Both the position numbers and the translations under genes were made by a program. Positions 51,630-59,714 of a DNA stretch of 64,000 nt are shown here, one piece after another. Under the pieces are notes generated by a model. The model ran no database searches and was not told the origin of the DNA. It was given only the letters and a program-made list of their open reading frames with translations. Source of the DNA: Flavobacteriales bacterium (GTDB lineage Bacteria > Bacteroidota > Bacteroidia > Flavobacteriales_D > Sanyastnellaceae); the NCBI GenBank assembly GCA_002862785.1, contig PKDZ01000037.1, positions 1 to 64,000 of the forward strand, read 5' to 3'. Numbering within the stretch: position 1 is the stretch's first letter; each line of letters starts with the position of its first letter.

Positions 51630-51956
51630 TCAGGAGCGCTGTTCGATGGCCTCCTGGCTGGCGCCGCCTTCCGAGGAGATGCCCGCCAGATCCACACGGA
51701 GTTCGCCTTTGAGGACTTTCAGCTCGACGTAGCCCATGTCGTGGTTGACCGACATCACCTCGCCATGGATTCCACCGACCGTGACGACCTCATCACCCGC
51801 CGCGATGTTGTCCCGGAACGTGCGGGCTTCCTTCTGCTTCTTGATCTGCGGACGCATGATGAAGAAATAGAAGACGAGCATGGTGCCGACGATGAACACG
51901 AGGGTGCTGCCGCCGCCGGCCGGAGCGGCCTGGGCCAAAATGTGGGAGAGGGTCAT
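51630..51956 (-). CDS. yajC: Preprotein translocase subunit YajC
   Basis: A 108-residue protein with one membrane segment (TLVFIVGTMLVFYFFIMRPQIKKQKE) and the typical downstream cytoplasmic part GDEVVTVGGIHGEVMSVNHDM. It is an accessory of SecDF-YajC at the Sec translocon. The N-terminal AAPAGGG spacer is common. The start overlaps the DUF1573 stop by four bases (ATGA) and the stop is one base from the YbbR gene, so the operon is tight. Confidence 0.95.
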   Translation of the reverse strand: MTLSHILAQAAPAGGGSTLVFIVGTMLVFYFFIMRPQIKKQKEARTFRDNIAAGDEVVTVGGIHGEVMSVNHDMGYVELKVLKGELRVDLAGISSEGGASQEAIEQRS

Positions 51957-52435
51957 GATTCAGGATCTGGAATTCGGTCCGGACCGAGCACCTGCGCGGT
52001 GAAGCGCAATTCCACGGAGGCGGGAATCGCATTGGTCACCACGGTGGCCGATTCGGACAGGGTTCGTGTGGTTTCGCCTGCTTCAAAGCGGAGCAGGATG
52101 CGGGTGGACTGACCCGGAGCCAGTGGGGAGGCGTCCCAGGGTTCAGCGATGGTACAGCCGCAGCTGGGCAGAACCTGCGTCACGATGAGGGGGGACCCTC
52201 CGGCATTGGTCAGCTCATAGGCGAGCTCGCGGGACTCCCCGGCGGCGACGAGCCCCAAGTCGATGTCCGTCTCGGCCCAGGCCATGTGGGGGGCATCTTG
52301 GGTGCCCTCGGCACCGGGGAGATGGATGAAACTGGCGTCGACTGGATTGCTGGTGGAGCCGGAGCAGCCCATCAGGACGAGGCCCAGGAGGAAGGGAGCC
52401 ACAACGGCGAAGAAAATCCCCGGTGGTCGTCTCAT
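51953..52435 (-). CDS. DUF1573 lipoprotein
   Basis: A 160-residue lipoprotein: signal peptide with lipobox LVLMGC, then a DUF1573 immunoglobulin-like domain. The family core is clear: IDLGLVAAGESRELAYELTNAGGSPLIVTQVLPSCGCT, with the SCGCT pair, and LAPGQSTRILLRF. DUF1573 proteins are common in Bacteroidota; activity unknown. It overlaps nusB and yajC by four bases each (ATGA), making it part of one translation-coupled operon. Confidence 0.92.
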   Translation of the reverse strand: MRRPPGIFFAVVAPFLLGLVLMGCSGSTSNPVDASFIHLPGAEGTQDAPHMAWAETDIDLGLVAAGESRELAYELTNAGGSPLIVTQVLPSCGCTIAEPWDASPLAPGQSTRILLRFEAGETTRTLSESATVVTNAIPASVELRFTAQVLGPDRIPDPES

Positions 52436-53376
52436 TCGATGAGGCCCCTTCCGGTCTTGACGATGCGCCCGTCTTCCCGCATGGCGCCGAACAGTTTGTC
52501 CAGCACCCCGTTGACGAAGGCGCCCGACTTTTCCGTGCTGTAGAACTTCGCGAGGTCGATGTACTCGTTCATCGTGACCTTGAGGGGGACGGATTCGAAG
52601 GTCCGTGCTTCGGCCAGGGCCATGCGCAACAGAAGCAGATCCATCGTTGCAATGCGCTCAAGGTCCCAGTTGGAGGCGGCTTCCTCAATGGCCTTGTCGT
52701 GCTCACCGGCGAGGGCCAACGTGCGGCTGAAGAGTTGCTCGAGGAACTCCTTGTCGTCTCCTTCCTCCTTCCACATCTCGCTCAGCAGGAGATCGTCCGA
52801 ATCCTCGGCGATGGTCTTGATGGTCTTCAGCACAATGGAGCTGGCAAGGTCGAGGTCGTCGCTCCACAGAATGCTTTGCTCCTCGAGCCATTCCTGGAGC
52901 GACTCGTCGTTGACCAAATGTTTGCGGAACATCCGGTTCAGGGACTCCCGATCGTGTTGGAATCCCCGCTCCTCGTTTTCCATGTAGGCCGCATACTCCT
53001 CGCTGGCGACGAGGGACTTGAACAGCCGCTTCACCAGGTCCTGCTCATTGGCCCACCCGAGGCTCCGGTTGGCCGCTTCCTTGGCGAGCACCTTGCTCTT
53101 GATCACGACCCGCAGGGGCTTGTTGTTCACGAACTTGGTGTTGGGGTGGAGGTCCTCCCGCGTGGGCTGCTGCTTCATCCTGCCGGCTTCGATGCGCTCG
53201 ATGGCGGCATCCTGCATTTCGGCGATCAGCAGCAGCAGAAGCAAATACAAATCGTACGTCTTCTCCACGGCGCTCATCAGGAGCTTGTGGGCGTCCTCCA
53301 CGGACCCCTCCTTGTCGGAGTGGAGGGCATACAGGGCGTGCAAGACCTTGATGCGGAGCTGGCGGCGGTTGAACAT
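52432..53376 (-). CDS. nusB: Transcription antitermination factor NusB, extended form
   Basis: RNA-binding antitermination factor that acts with NusE (S10) on rRNA operons. 314 residues from ATG 53376, twice the length of E. coli NusB, as usual in Bacteroidota. The N-terminal NRRQLRIKVLHALYAL and the C-terminal NusB core (RIATMDLLLLRMALAEARTF, KVTMNEYIDLAKFYSTEKSGAFVNGVLDKL) are canonical. A ~170-residue helical insert lies between. A perfect inverted repeat lies four bases before the start codon. The track's first 93 residues overlap the divergent gene's upstream region and are rejected. Confidence 0.93.
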   Translation of the reverse strand: MFNRRQLRIKVLHALYALHSDKEGSVEDAHKLLMSAVEKTYDLYLLLLLLIAEMQDAAIERIEAGRMKQQPTREDLHPNTKFVNNKPLRVVIKSKVLAKEAANRSLGWANEQDLVKRLFKSLVASEEYAAYMENEERGFQHDRESLNRMFRKHLVNDESLQEWLEEQSILWSDDLDLASSIVLKTIKTIAEDSDDLLLSEMWKEEGDDKEFLEQLFSRTLALAGEHDKAIEEAASNWDLERIATMDLLLLRMALAEARTFESVPLKVTMNEYIDLAKFYSTEKSGAFVNGVLDKLFGAMREDGRIVKTGRGLIE

Positions 53377-53380
53377 GATA

Positions 53381-53395
53381 CAGGCGAATCGCCTG
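53381..53395. promoter_or_regulatory. Perfect inverted repeat CAGGCGA-A-TCGCCTG before nusB
   Basis: A 15-base odd palindrome with 7-base arms, ending four bases before the nusB ATG. It may be a repressor site, or as RNA a six-pair hairpin with an AAT loop that would mask the ribosome start. Confidence 0.4.
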
Positions 53396-53448
53396 CAATT
53401 TGATGCAAACCGGTCAGAATTCGGGGGATTCCTTGTGTTTGGAGACCC

Positions 53449-53456
53449 TAATTTTG
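53449..53456 (+). promoter_or_regulatory. Consensus -7 box TAATTTTG
   Basis: TAATTTTG matches TAnnTTTG exactly, 44 bases before ATG 53501. It gives the DUF4249-like gene a leader of about 40 bases, longer than most here. Confidence 0.5.
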
Positions 53457-53500
53457 AACATGTGCCGGCTTCCTGCGTTGCTTGCAAAACCCCGGTCCCC

Positions 53501-54448
53501 ATGCGCCTGAGTCCATCGTCCTTCCGTTTGCCTTTCGTCCCGGTCTTGGCCCTTTTGCTGATGGCCGGCTGTGAGACGCCCATCGACGTGGAAATCCCCC
53601 TCGCGGAGCCAATGCTTGTGGTGGAGGGGCGAATCGAGACGGGAGCCCCGCCCATCGTCCTGCTCAGCCGTTCCCAGAACTACTTTGATCCGGTGGATGC
53701 CACCCTGCTTGGTTCGCTGTACGAAGGCGGCGGAGAGGTCCGGATCACCGTGGACGGCGAGGCCATTCTTCTGGATGAGGTCTGTGCGGGGGACCTCAGT
53801 CCGACGGAACTCCTGATCGCCTCCGAGCTGCTGGGCTTGCCGGTGGAGGTGCTGATGTTCAGCAATCTGTGCGCCTACACGTCCTTCGGCCTCATCGGGG
53901 AAATCGGAAGCACCTATGCTCTGGAAGCCATCCTCGACGGGGACACGGTGTCGTCCGTTTCCAAGCTCAACCCTCCAGTTCCGCTCGACAGCGTCTGGTT
54001 TGAGGTGCCCGGAACGGCCGATTCGCTCGGCTTCATCCACGCCCTCTTCGAGGATCCGGACTCCTTGGGCAATGCTTACCGTTGGTCCGCGGGCCGACAG
54101 GGAGTGGACCCCGGACTGCTCTACAACTCGGTCTCGACCGTGGAGGATGCCTTCTTCAATGGGTTGTCCTTCGAGTTCAACCAATTCCGACCAATCACGG
54201 CGGAGGATTTCGAGGACGATGCCAATCCCGACGAGATCGGCTTTTACAAGTGGGGCGACACGGTGACGGTCCGGTGGGACCACATCGACCGTGGCGCCTA
54301 TGAAGCCATCCGGAGCATGGAAGAGCAGCTCCAGTCGCAAGGCAGTCCCTTTGCTAATCCAGCGGATGTGGCCACCAACATTGCCGGGGGGCTCGGTCTG
54401 TGGGTGGCGTATTCCCCCTTTGTGGACACGGTGGTCTGCGTTCCCTGA
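53501..54448 (+). CDS. DUF4249-like lipoprotein
   Basis: A 315-residue lipoprotein from ATG 53501; the track's 53018 start is antisense to nusB. The signal peptide ends in LLLMAGC. DUF4249 features: ETPIDVEIPLAEPMLVVEGRIETG just after the lipid cysteine, then VLLSRSQNYFDP and the final NIAGGLGLWVAYSPFVD. The family is exported to the outer membrane and usually pairs with TonB-dependent receptors; none is adjacent here. A second, more divergent relative lies at 7820. Role unknown. Confidence 0.85.
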   Translation: MRLSPSSFRLPFVPVLALLLMAGCETPIDVEIPLAEPMLVVEGRIETGAPPIVLLSRSQNYFDPVDATLLGSLYEGGGEVRITVDGEAILLDEVCAGDLSPTELLIASELLGLPVEVLMFSNLCAYTSFGLIGEIGSTYALEAILDGDTVSSVSKLNPPVPLDSVWFEVPGTADSLGFIHALFEDPDSLGNAYRWSAGRQGVDPGLLYNSVSTVEDAFFNGLSFEFNQFRPITAEDFEDDANPDEIGFYKWGDTVTVRWDHIDRGAYEAIRSMEEQLQSQGSPFANPADVATNIAGGLGLWVAYSPFVDTVVCVP

Positions 54449-54459
54449 GTGGGGCGGAT

Positions 54460-54467
54460 TACCTTTC
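54460..54467 (+). promoter_or_regulatory. -7-like box TACCTTTC
   Basis: TACCTTTC ends six bases before ATG 54474, after the DUF4249-like gene's stop. One base differs from TAnnTTTG. Confidence 0.5.
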
Positions 54468-54473
54468 GGGTCC

Positions 54474-55973
54474 ATGCCGCGTTTCTCCTTTATCCTCTTC
54501 GTTTCCTTCCTGTTCCTCGAGGCCTTGAATGGCGCCGTGATGGCCCAACAGGTCGAGCGGGTGGTCCTGTATCGGGATGCCGCCGTTGTGACCTGGAGGG
54601 CCGAGGCCGAGGTGGGTGAGCAGGTCCTCGCCCGCAGTTTCTCTCCGATCGAGGCGTCGCTCGTGACCGTCATGCCAGAGGAGGCGGGTGCCCCATTCGG
54701 GGTGGCCCACGAGCGGGAGTCAGAATGGCCCATGGCGAGTGGGGCGGGGGCCAATGCCGCCCGGGATCGGGTCGATGGCCTGCGGTTGGACGTGGCCCTG
54801 AAGCAGGCCCAGTTGGACATCATTGAAGAAGACCTCGCCATGCTGCGGGCCAACCGTCCGGTTGGCGGCACGAGCGAAAGCCTCTTGGTGGAGGACCTGG
54901 AGGACATGGCGGAGTGGATGCACGACGCCTTCAGGGAGGCCCTGTACCGCAGGGTAGAATTGAGGGAGGAGTTGGCGCTCCTCGAAAAAGAGCACCGCGA
55001 GGCCCTCGCCGTGCTGGGGGAAACCCGGCCGCGGATCGCGTTTGATTGGGTGGTGGAGGTGCCGGAAGGTGTGGGTGGCGACATCCTGACGCAGGTGGTC
55101 GAGACGCACGGCGCCGGTTGGTCTCCGGCCGACCTGGTGGACCTCGCTTCTGACGGAAGCCCCTCCACATGGCATCGCCGAATCGAATACCGCCTGTCCT
55201 TGCCTCATGCGGGAAAGGCGGACCTCCTCTTTGTGGACGAATGGTGGACCCCGAACGGGTCGGCGGACCGGACCCTTCCCCATGCTGTGGCCTCCTATGA
55301 TCAGCCGCGCGGCAAGTCGAAGCGCAGCGGTTCCGGAGCATCGAACGCCGGGTCAGGCGGGATGACGGAGGCGGGGCGCTCCCGGTGCCGTCCGGAGGGC
55401 CCACTCGCTGTGGGGACTGATGCCGGAGGAACAGTGAAGGTGGGAGAATGGACTGCGGTTTTCCGCCGTCAAGCGGACACCCAACCACAGGTGGCTGAGG
55501 TGGTCGACGTTTGGCATTCCGTCTCCTCCTCGGGTCGGTCCGTGGTTCGCGCGGATGGGGTAGATGTGCGGCTCGATGGGGCGCCGCTCGGCCCGCGGAA
55601 CGTGGTCCATGCCGCGGACAGCCTGGTCGTCATGACCGGAGTGGATGAAGCGTGGACGGTGTCGCGGGCGGAAGAAGCCTCCTTGTGCAGTCGATCCAAC
55701 CTCGGCAGCCGCATTCGCCATCAACGGGCCTTCTCCATCTGGGTGACCAATGGCAGTTCGGTGGCGGGAGCGGTCCGGGTGGTCGAGCCGCTTCCCCGGT
55801 CCCGGGAACTGGAGATCGAGTTGAATCCCGAGGAGCTTGACGGGGGCGTGGTGGACGCCGTCAACGAAGCGATCGTGTGGGAACTCCAACTGAAACCGGG
55901 GGAGAGCCGGACGCTGCGCTTTGCCTATGCCGTAGAGCACGATCGGGACGTCCGGGTGTCCGGGTTCAACTGA
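54474..55973 (+). CDS. DUF4139/DUF4140-family exported protein
   Basis: A 499-residue exported protein from ATG 54474 (signal peptide SFILFVSFLFLEALNGAVMA). The start of the mature part, VERVVLYRDAAVVTWRAEAEV, is typical of DUF4140. A coiled-coil region (~105-185; VALKQAQLDIIEEDLAML, EELALLEKEHREALAVLGE) and a C-terminal DUF4139 beta domain (SIWVTNGSSVAGAVRVVEPLPRSRELEIELNPEEL) follow. This is the layout of the mucoidy inhibitor A-like family. A low-complexity Gly/Ser linker (KSKRSGSGASNAGSGG) interrupts the middle. Function unknown; periplasmic or outer-membrane location inferred. Confidence 0.82.
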   Translation: MPRFSFILFVSFLFLEALNGAVMAQQVERVVLYRDAAVVTWRAEAEVGEQVLARSFSPIEASLVTVMPEEAGAPFGVAHERESEWPMASGAGANAARDRVDGLRLDVALKQAQLDIIEEDLAMLRANRPVGGTSESLLVEDLEDMAEWMHDAFREALYRRVELREELALLEKEHREALAVLGETRPRIAFDWVVEVPEGVGGDILTQVVETHGAGWSPADLVDLASDGSPSTWHRRIEYRLSLPHAGKADLLFVDEWWTPNGSADRTLPHAVASYDQPRGKSKRSGSGASNAGSGGMTEAGRSRCRPEGPLAVGTDAGGTVKVGEWTAVFRRQADTQPQVAEVVDVWHSVSSSGRSVVRADGVDVRLDGAPLGPRNVVHAADSLVVMTGVDEAWTVSRAEEASLCSRSNLGSRIRHQRAFSIWVTNGSSVAGAVRVVEPLPRSRELEIELNPEELDGGVVDAVNEAIVWELQLKPGESRTLRFAYAVEHDRDVRVSGFN

Positions 55974-55982
55974 GGCTCGGCC

Positions 55983-57113
55983 TCATTTCCCGAGGGGCCG
56001 CATCAACGATTGGGCGACCTGTTCCGCCGCACCGGCCGACCCGAGGGCGGCTTGCAATTGTGCATGCTGTTCCTTTTGGGCGCGTTGTCCTTCGGGGGTC
56101 GTGATGGACTGGAGGGTCCGGGCGAGAATCTCGGGCGTGCAGCGTCCCTGGATGCGCTCCGGGACTGCCTCCCGGTCGAGAATCAGGTTGACGAGGCTGA
56201 TGAAGCGGACCCGGCTGAACGCCCGGGCGATGGCATACGTGATGGCGCTCGTGCGGTAGGCCACGACCTGAGGCAATCCGGCCAGGGCTGCCTCCAGCGT
56301 CGCGGTGCCGCTGGTGATCAACCCGATGGCCGCGTGCCGGTACAGTTCGGCGGTGTCGCCGAAGAGAACAGGCAAATCCGTTGCATAGTCCTCCCGGGAG
56401 CGTCCGGGTGCCCCCGCCACCACCGGCACGTGGTCTGGGAAGGAGCGGGCCGCTTTGAGGAAGACCGGGAGCATCCTTCGAATCTCTTGGGGCCGGGAGC
56501 CGGGCAGGAGGGCCAGCAGGGGGCGGTCCGACGGGAGGTTCCGTGCTTCGCGCCACCCGTGCTTGGCGCGCTCGTCCACCGGCGCGATGGGAGGGGCATC
56601 CAGCAGGGGGTGACCGACAAAGTTCACCTCGAGATTGACCCCGGAAAAGGCCGCTTTCTCGAAGGGGAGAATGACACTCAATCGATCCAGGTCCCGCGCC
56701 ATCGCGTGGACGCGTCGGCGTTTCCATGCCCAGACCTGAGGGCCGATGTACATGTCCACGTTGAATCCCTGCTCGCGCGCCCACCGGGCCATTCGGAGGT
56801 TGAAGCCGGGGTAGTCGACGATCAGGATGCGGTCGGGACGGAACGCGAGGATGTCCGCCTTGACCCGCGCCATCAGGGCGCGGATGAAGCCGAGTTTCGC
56901 CACCACCTCGGCGAAGCCCATGATGGCCGTGTTGGACACGTGCTCCACGAGGTCGACGCCTTGAGCCTCCATGGCATCGCCTCCCATGCCGCGGACTTCG
57001 ACCTCGGGCCACTGGTCGCGGATGCGCTCCACGACCCGGGCGGCATGGGCTTCTCCGGAGGCTTCTCCGGTCAGGATGTACAGGCGCTGCGGCCTGGATT
57101 CTGGACTGGCCAT
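55983..57113 (-). CDS. lpxB: Lipid-A-disaccharide synthase
   Basis: GT19 glycosyltransferase that joins UDP-diacylglucosamine and lipid X into the lipid A disaccharide at the inner membrane. 376 residues, a normal length. Motifs: LYILTGEASGEAHAARV, MGFAEVVAKL, LIVDYPGFNLRMA, YIGPQVWAWKRRRV and LLPGSRPQEIRR, plus the C-terminal FGDTAELYRHAAIGLITSGTATLEAAL. ATG 57113 overlaps the stop of the small membrane gene by one base (TGATG); the track's longer N-terminus is in that gene's other frame and is rejected. The 3' end is nine bases from the convergent DUF4139 gene's stop. Confidence 0.96.
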   Translation of the reverse strand: MASPESRPQRLYILTGEASGEAHAARVVERIRDQWPEVEVRGMGGDAMEAQGVDLVEHVSNTAIMGFAEVVAKLGFIRALMARVKADILAFRPDRILIVDYPGFNLRMARWAREQGFNVDMYIGPQVWAWKRRRVHAMARDLDRLSVILPFEKAAFSGVNLEVNFVGHPLLDAPPIAPVDERAKHGWREARNLPSDRPLLALLPGSRPQEIRRMLPVFLKAARSFPDHVPVVAGAPGRSREDYATDLPVLFGDTAELYRHAAIGLITSGTATLEAALAGLPQVVAYRTSAITYAIARAFSRVRFISLVNLILDREAVPERIQGRCTPEILARTLQSITTPEGQRAQKEQHAQLQAALGSAGAAEQVAQSLMRPLGK

Positions 57114-57424
57114 CAGGGAGCCTCCATTTGGAGCCAGACGATGGCCATGACCAGGGCAATCATGACGAACAGGGTGCCTTTGGCGAAGCGGTCCCACTTC
57201 CGGCCGTAGGCCAGATGGAAAGCGGGCACAATGGCGAGGGTGCACACGCTCAGGATGCGGTCCTTGAAGAGGGGGCTTCCGAGGAAGACCTCCCGATGGA
57301 AATAGCCGAGAGATTCCCCTTGCGCAACACCCCAAAGGAGACCAAGCAGAAGATAGCCGATGCCGGCGGAGAGCAGCCCGGCGGCCGCTCCGATTCCAAA
57401 GGTGTCCCGACGGTCAGCCTGCAT
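57113..57424 (-). CDS. Small membrane protein between surE and lpxB
   Basis: A 103-residue protein with three hydrophobic segments (GAAAGLLSAGIGYLLLGLLWG; LSVCTLAIVPAFHLAY; GTLFVMIALVMAIVWL). It overlaps surE by 11 bases and lpxB by one, so it is firmly part of the operon. A small membrane protein occupies this place in many Bacteroidota, to my recall. Its partner function may be linked to lipid A, but nothing in the sequence proves it. Confidence 0.75.
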   Translation of the reverse strand: MQADRRDTFGIGAAAGLLSAGIGYLLLGLLWGVAQGESLGYFHREVFLGSPLFKDRILSVCTLAIVPAFHLAYGRKWDRFAKGTLFVMIALVMAIVWLQMEAP

Positions 57425-58220
57425 CGTTGAGGTTCCACCCGTTCAGGGTGCCGATGGTGTGGTGGGCGGTGAGGTCGAATTGCACGGGAACGACGCTGGC
57501 GAACCCGCGTTTGAGCGCATGGATGTCGGTGTCCTCTCCCTTGTCCGGGTTGTGGAATTCACCGCGCATCCAGTAGTAGGGACTGCCGCCGGGCGTCTCC
57601 CGTTGGTCAAACGTATCCCGCCAATGGCCCATGGCCTGGCGGCAGATGCGGATGCCCTGGAGTTCATCGGGGCTGACTTTCGGAATGTTGACGTTCAGGC
57701 ACGTGCCTTGCGGCAATCCGTTGTCGAGGACGGCCTTGGCCATCGTCTTGGCCACGCCGATGGAGGCGGTGAAGTCGGCGTCCCACCGCTCGTCGAGCAG
57801 GGAGAACCCGATGGAGGGGATGCCGCACATGGCGCCTTCCACGGCGGCGGACATGGTGCCCGAGTAGATCACGTTGATGGAGGCGTTGCTGCCGTGGTTG
57901 ATTCCGCTCACGAGCAGGTCGGGCAGGTTGTCCTCACCAAAGACCTCGGCCACGGCGAGCTTGACGCAATCCACGGGGGTTCCCGAGCACGCGCGGGCTT
58001 CGCGGATGCCGCGGCCGAATTCGAACGGGTGGAGCCGGAGGATGCGGCTGAACGTGACGGCGTGGCCCATGCCGCTTTGGGGGCTGTCCGGCGCGACGAC
58101 ATACACGTCGCCGAATTCGGTCATCGCCTCGGCGAGGCCTTGGATGCCCTTGGCCGTGATGCCGTCGTCATTGGTGACGACAATGCGGGGGCGTTGGCCC
58201 GGGGAGTCGGAAGCGGTCAT
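57414..58220 (-). CDS. surE: 5'/3'-nucleotidase SurE
   Basis: Metal-dependent phosphatase acting on nucleoside monophosphates and short polyphosphates. 268 residues from ATG 58220, which overlaps the pepD stop (ATGA). Motifs: IVVTNDDGITAKGIQGL with the metal-binding DD, VVAPDSPQSGMGHAVT, SGTPVDCVKLA and LVSGINHGSN, then YSGTMSAAVEGAMCGIPSIGFS. All are intact. It starts the surE / small membrane protein / lpxB segment. Confidence 0.96.
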   Translation of the reverse strand: MTASDSPGQRPRIVVTNDDGITAKGIQGLAEAMTEFGDVYVVAPDSPQSGMGHAVTFSRILRLHPFEFGRGIREARACSGTPVDCVKLAVAEVFGEDNLPDLLVSGINHGSNASINVIYSGTMSAAVEGAMCGIPSIGFSLLDERWDADFTASIGVAKTMAKAVLDNGLPQGTCLNVNIPKVSPDELQGIRICRQAMGHWRDTFDQRETPGGSPYYWMRGEFHNPDKGEDTDIHALKRGFASVVPVQFDLTAHHTIGTLNGWNLNDAG

Positions 58221-59677
58221 CCGTTCTGCGGGGTGCGGGCCAAAGCTTCCTGGAACCAGTTCCAATACTTGGCGGTCGACGACACGGACGCCCGTTCATC
58301 GGGGCTGTGGGCGCCGAGGATGGTGGGTCCGAAGCTGACCATGTCCAGCCCGGGGTAGCGGCTGCCGAGGATGCCGCACTCGAGTCCCGCATGGCAGGCG
58401 AGGACCAGCGGCTCTTCGTCGTGCAACTCTCGGTAGAGCTCGGTCATCATCTGGACGACTGCACTGTCGGGGTTGGGCGTCCAGCCGGGGTAGGCGCCCC
58501 CGCGGCTGGGGGTCAGGCCCGCCATCCGGAAGGGGGCTTCGATGCGACGCGCGAAGTCCATTTTTTCGGAGTCGACCGAGCTGCGGGTCAGACAATGGGC
58601 TTCCACCTGTCCGTCCTCGAGGAGGATGCGCGCCAGGTTGTTCGACGTTTGCACGAGGCCAGGGATGTCCGGACTCATCCGGTCGATGCCGTTCGGACAG
58701 GCGTCCAGGGCGGCCAGCAGCGAGGCGGCCTGCTCCTCCGGCACCACCTCGTCCGGGGCGCCCACCTCGTGGAAGTGGACGGCGAGGTCGGGGTCCGTGG
58801 TCCGGTATTCCGCTTGGATGGCATTGGTCAATTCGGTGAGATCCGCTGCCCAGTCCGACGCACTGCAGCTGGAGGACAGCGTCGCCGTGGCCTCCCGGGG
58901 AATCGCATTGCGCAGCCCTCCACCATCGAGGGCGGCGAGCTCGGTGTGAGGCTCCCGGGCACGCATCTCCTGAAGCACCCGAACCAGCAGCTTGTTGGCG
59001 TTGGCCAATCCTTTGTGGATGTCCATGCCGGAGTGACCACCGCTGCCCCCCTTGACCTCCACCACGACGCCGTGGTCCTCGGTTCCGGTGACGGGGGAAT
59101 AGGATCCGCGGAAAGAAAGGTCCACGCCGCCGGCACATCCGATGCCAATTTCGCGGTCATCCTCGGTGTCGAGGTTGAGCAGGATGTCGCCGCGCAGCCA
59201 CTCCTGCTGGAGCTCGAGCGCGCCCGTCATGCCGGTCTCCTCATCGATGGTGAAGAGGAACTCCAGCGGAGGGTGGGGAAGGTCGGTGGATTCCATCACG
59301 GCGAGCATGGTGGCCACACCGAGGCCATTGTCGGCGCCGAGCGTGGTGCCTTCGGCCTTGACCCAATCGCCCTCGACGACCATGCGGATGCCTTCGGTGT
59401 CGAAATCGAAGGCGGTGTCGTTGTTCTTCTGGTGGACCATGTCCACGTGGCTTTGAAGAATGACGGACTTGCGATTTTCCATGCCGGGCGTCGCGGGCTT
59501 GCGAACGAGCACATTGCCAACGGCATCTGATTCCACGTCGAGACCGGCCTCACGGGCCAGCCCGGTGATCCAGGCGCAGACGGCCTCTTCTTTCCCCGAC
59601 GCGCGGGGGATTTCATTCAAATCGGCGAAACGGCCCCAGAGGGTTCGGGGCTCCAATTGACGTACGGCTTCGGACAT
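58217..59677 (-). CDS. pepD: Aminoacyl-histidine dipeptidase (M20, PepD)
   Basis: Zinc dipeptidase that cleaves dipeptides such as carnosine-like Xaa-His. 486 residues from ATG 59677, near the usual length. Metal and catalytic motifs: SHVDMVH (first ligand), TLGADNGLGVA, TIDEETGMTGA, LLNLDTED, and GGHSGMDIHKG; the C-terminal CHAGLECGIL supplies a ligand. ATG 59677 is chosen over the track's start six codons upstream; GAATTTCG, a near-match to the -7 box, ends four bases before it. Its stop overlaps surE (ATGA). Confidence 0.95.
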   Translation of the reverse strand: MSEAVRQLEPRTLWGRFADLNEIPRASGKEEAVCAWITGLAREAGLDVESDAVGNVLVRKPATPGMENRKSVILQSHVDMVHQKNNDTAFDFDTEGIRMVVEGDWVKAEGTTLGADNGLGVATMLAVMESTDLPHPPLEFLFTIDEETGMTGALELQQEWLRGDILLNLDTEDDREIGIGCAGGVDLSFRGSYSPVTGTEDHGVVVEVKGGSGGHSGMDIHKGLANANKLLVRVLQEMRAREPHTELAALDGGGLRNAIPREATATLSSSCSASDWAADLTELTNAIQAEYRTTDPDLAVHFHEVGAPDEVVPEEQAASLLAALDACPNGIDRMSPDIPGLVQTSNNLARILLEDGQVEAHCLTRSSVDSEKMDFARRIEAPFRMAGLTPSRGGAYPGWTPNPDSAVVQMMTELYRELHDEEPLVLACHAGLECGILGSRYPGLDMVSFGPTILGAHSPDERASVSSTAKYWNWFQEALARTPQNG

Positions 59678-59714
59678 GGCTCGAAATTCGGCCAAAATCC
59701 CCGCCTCTCCACCG

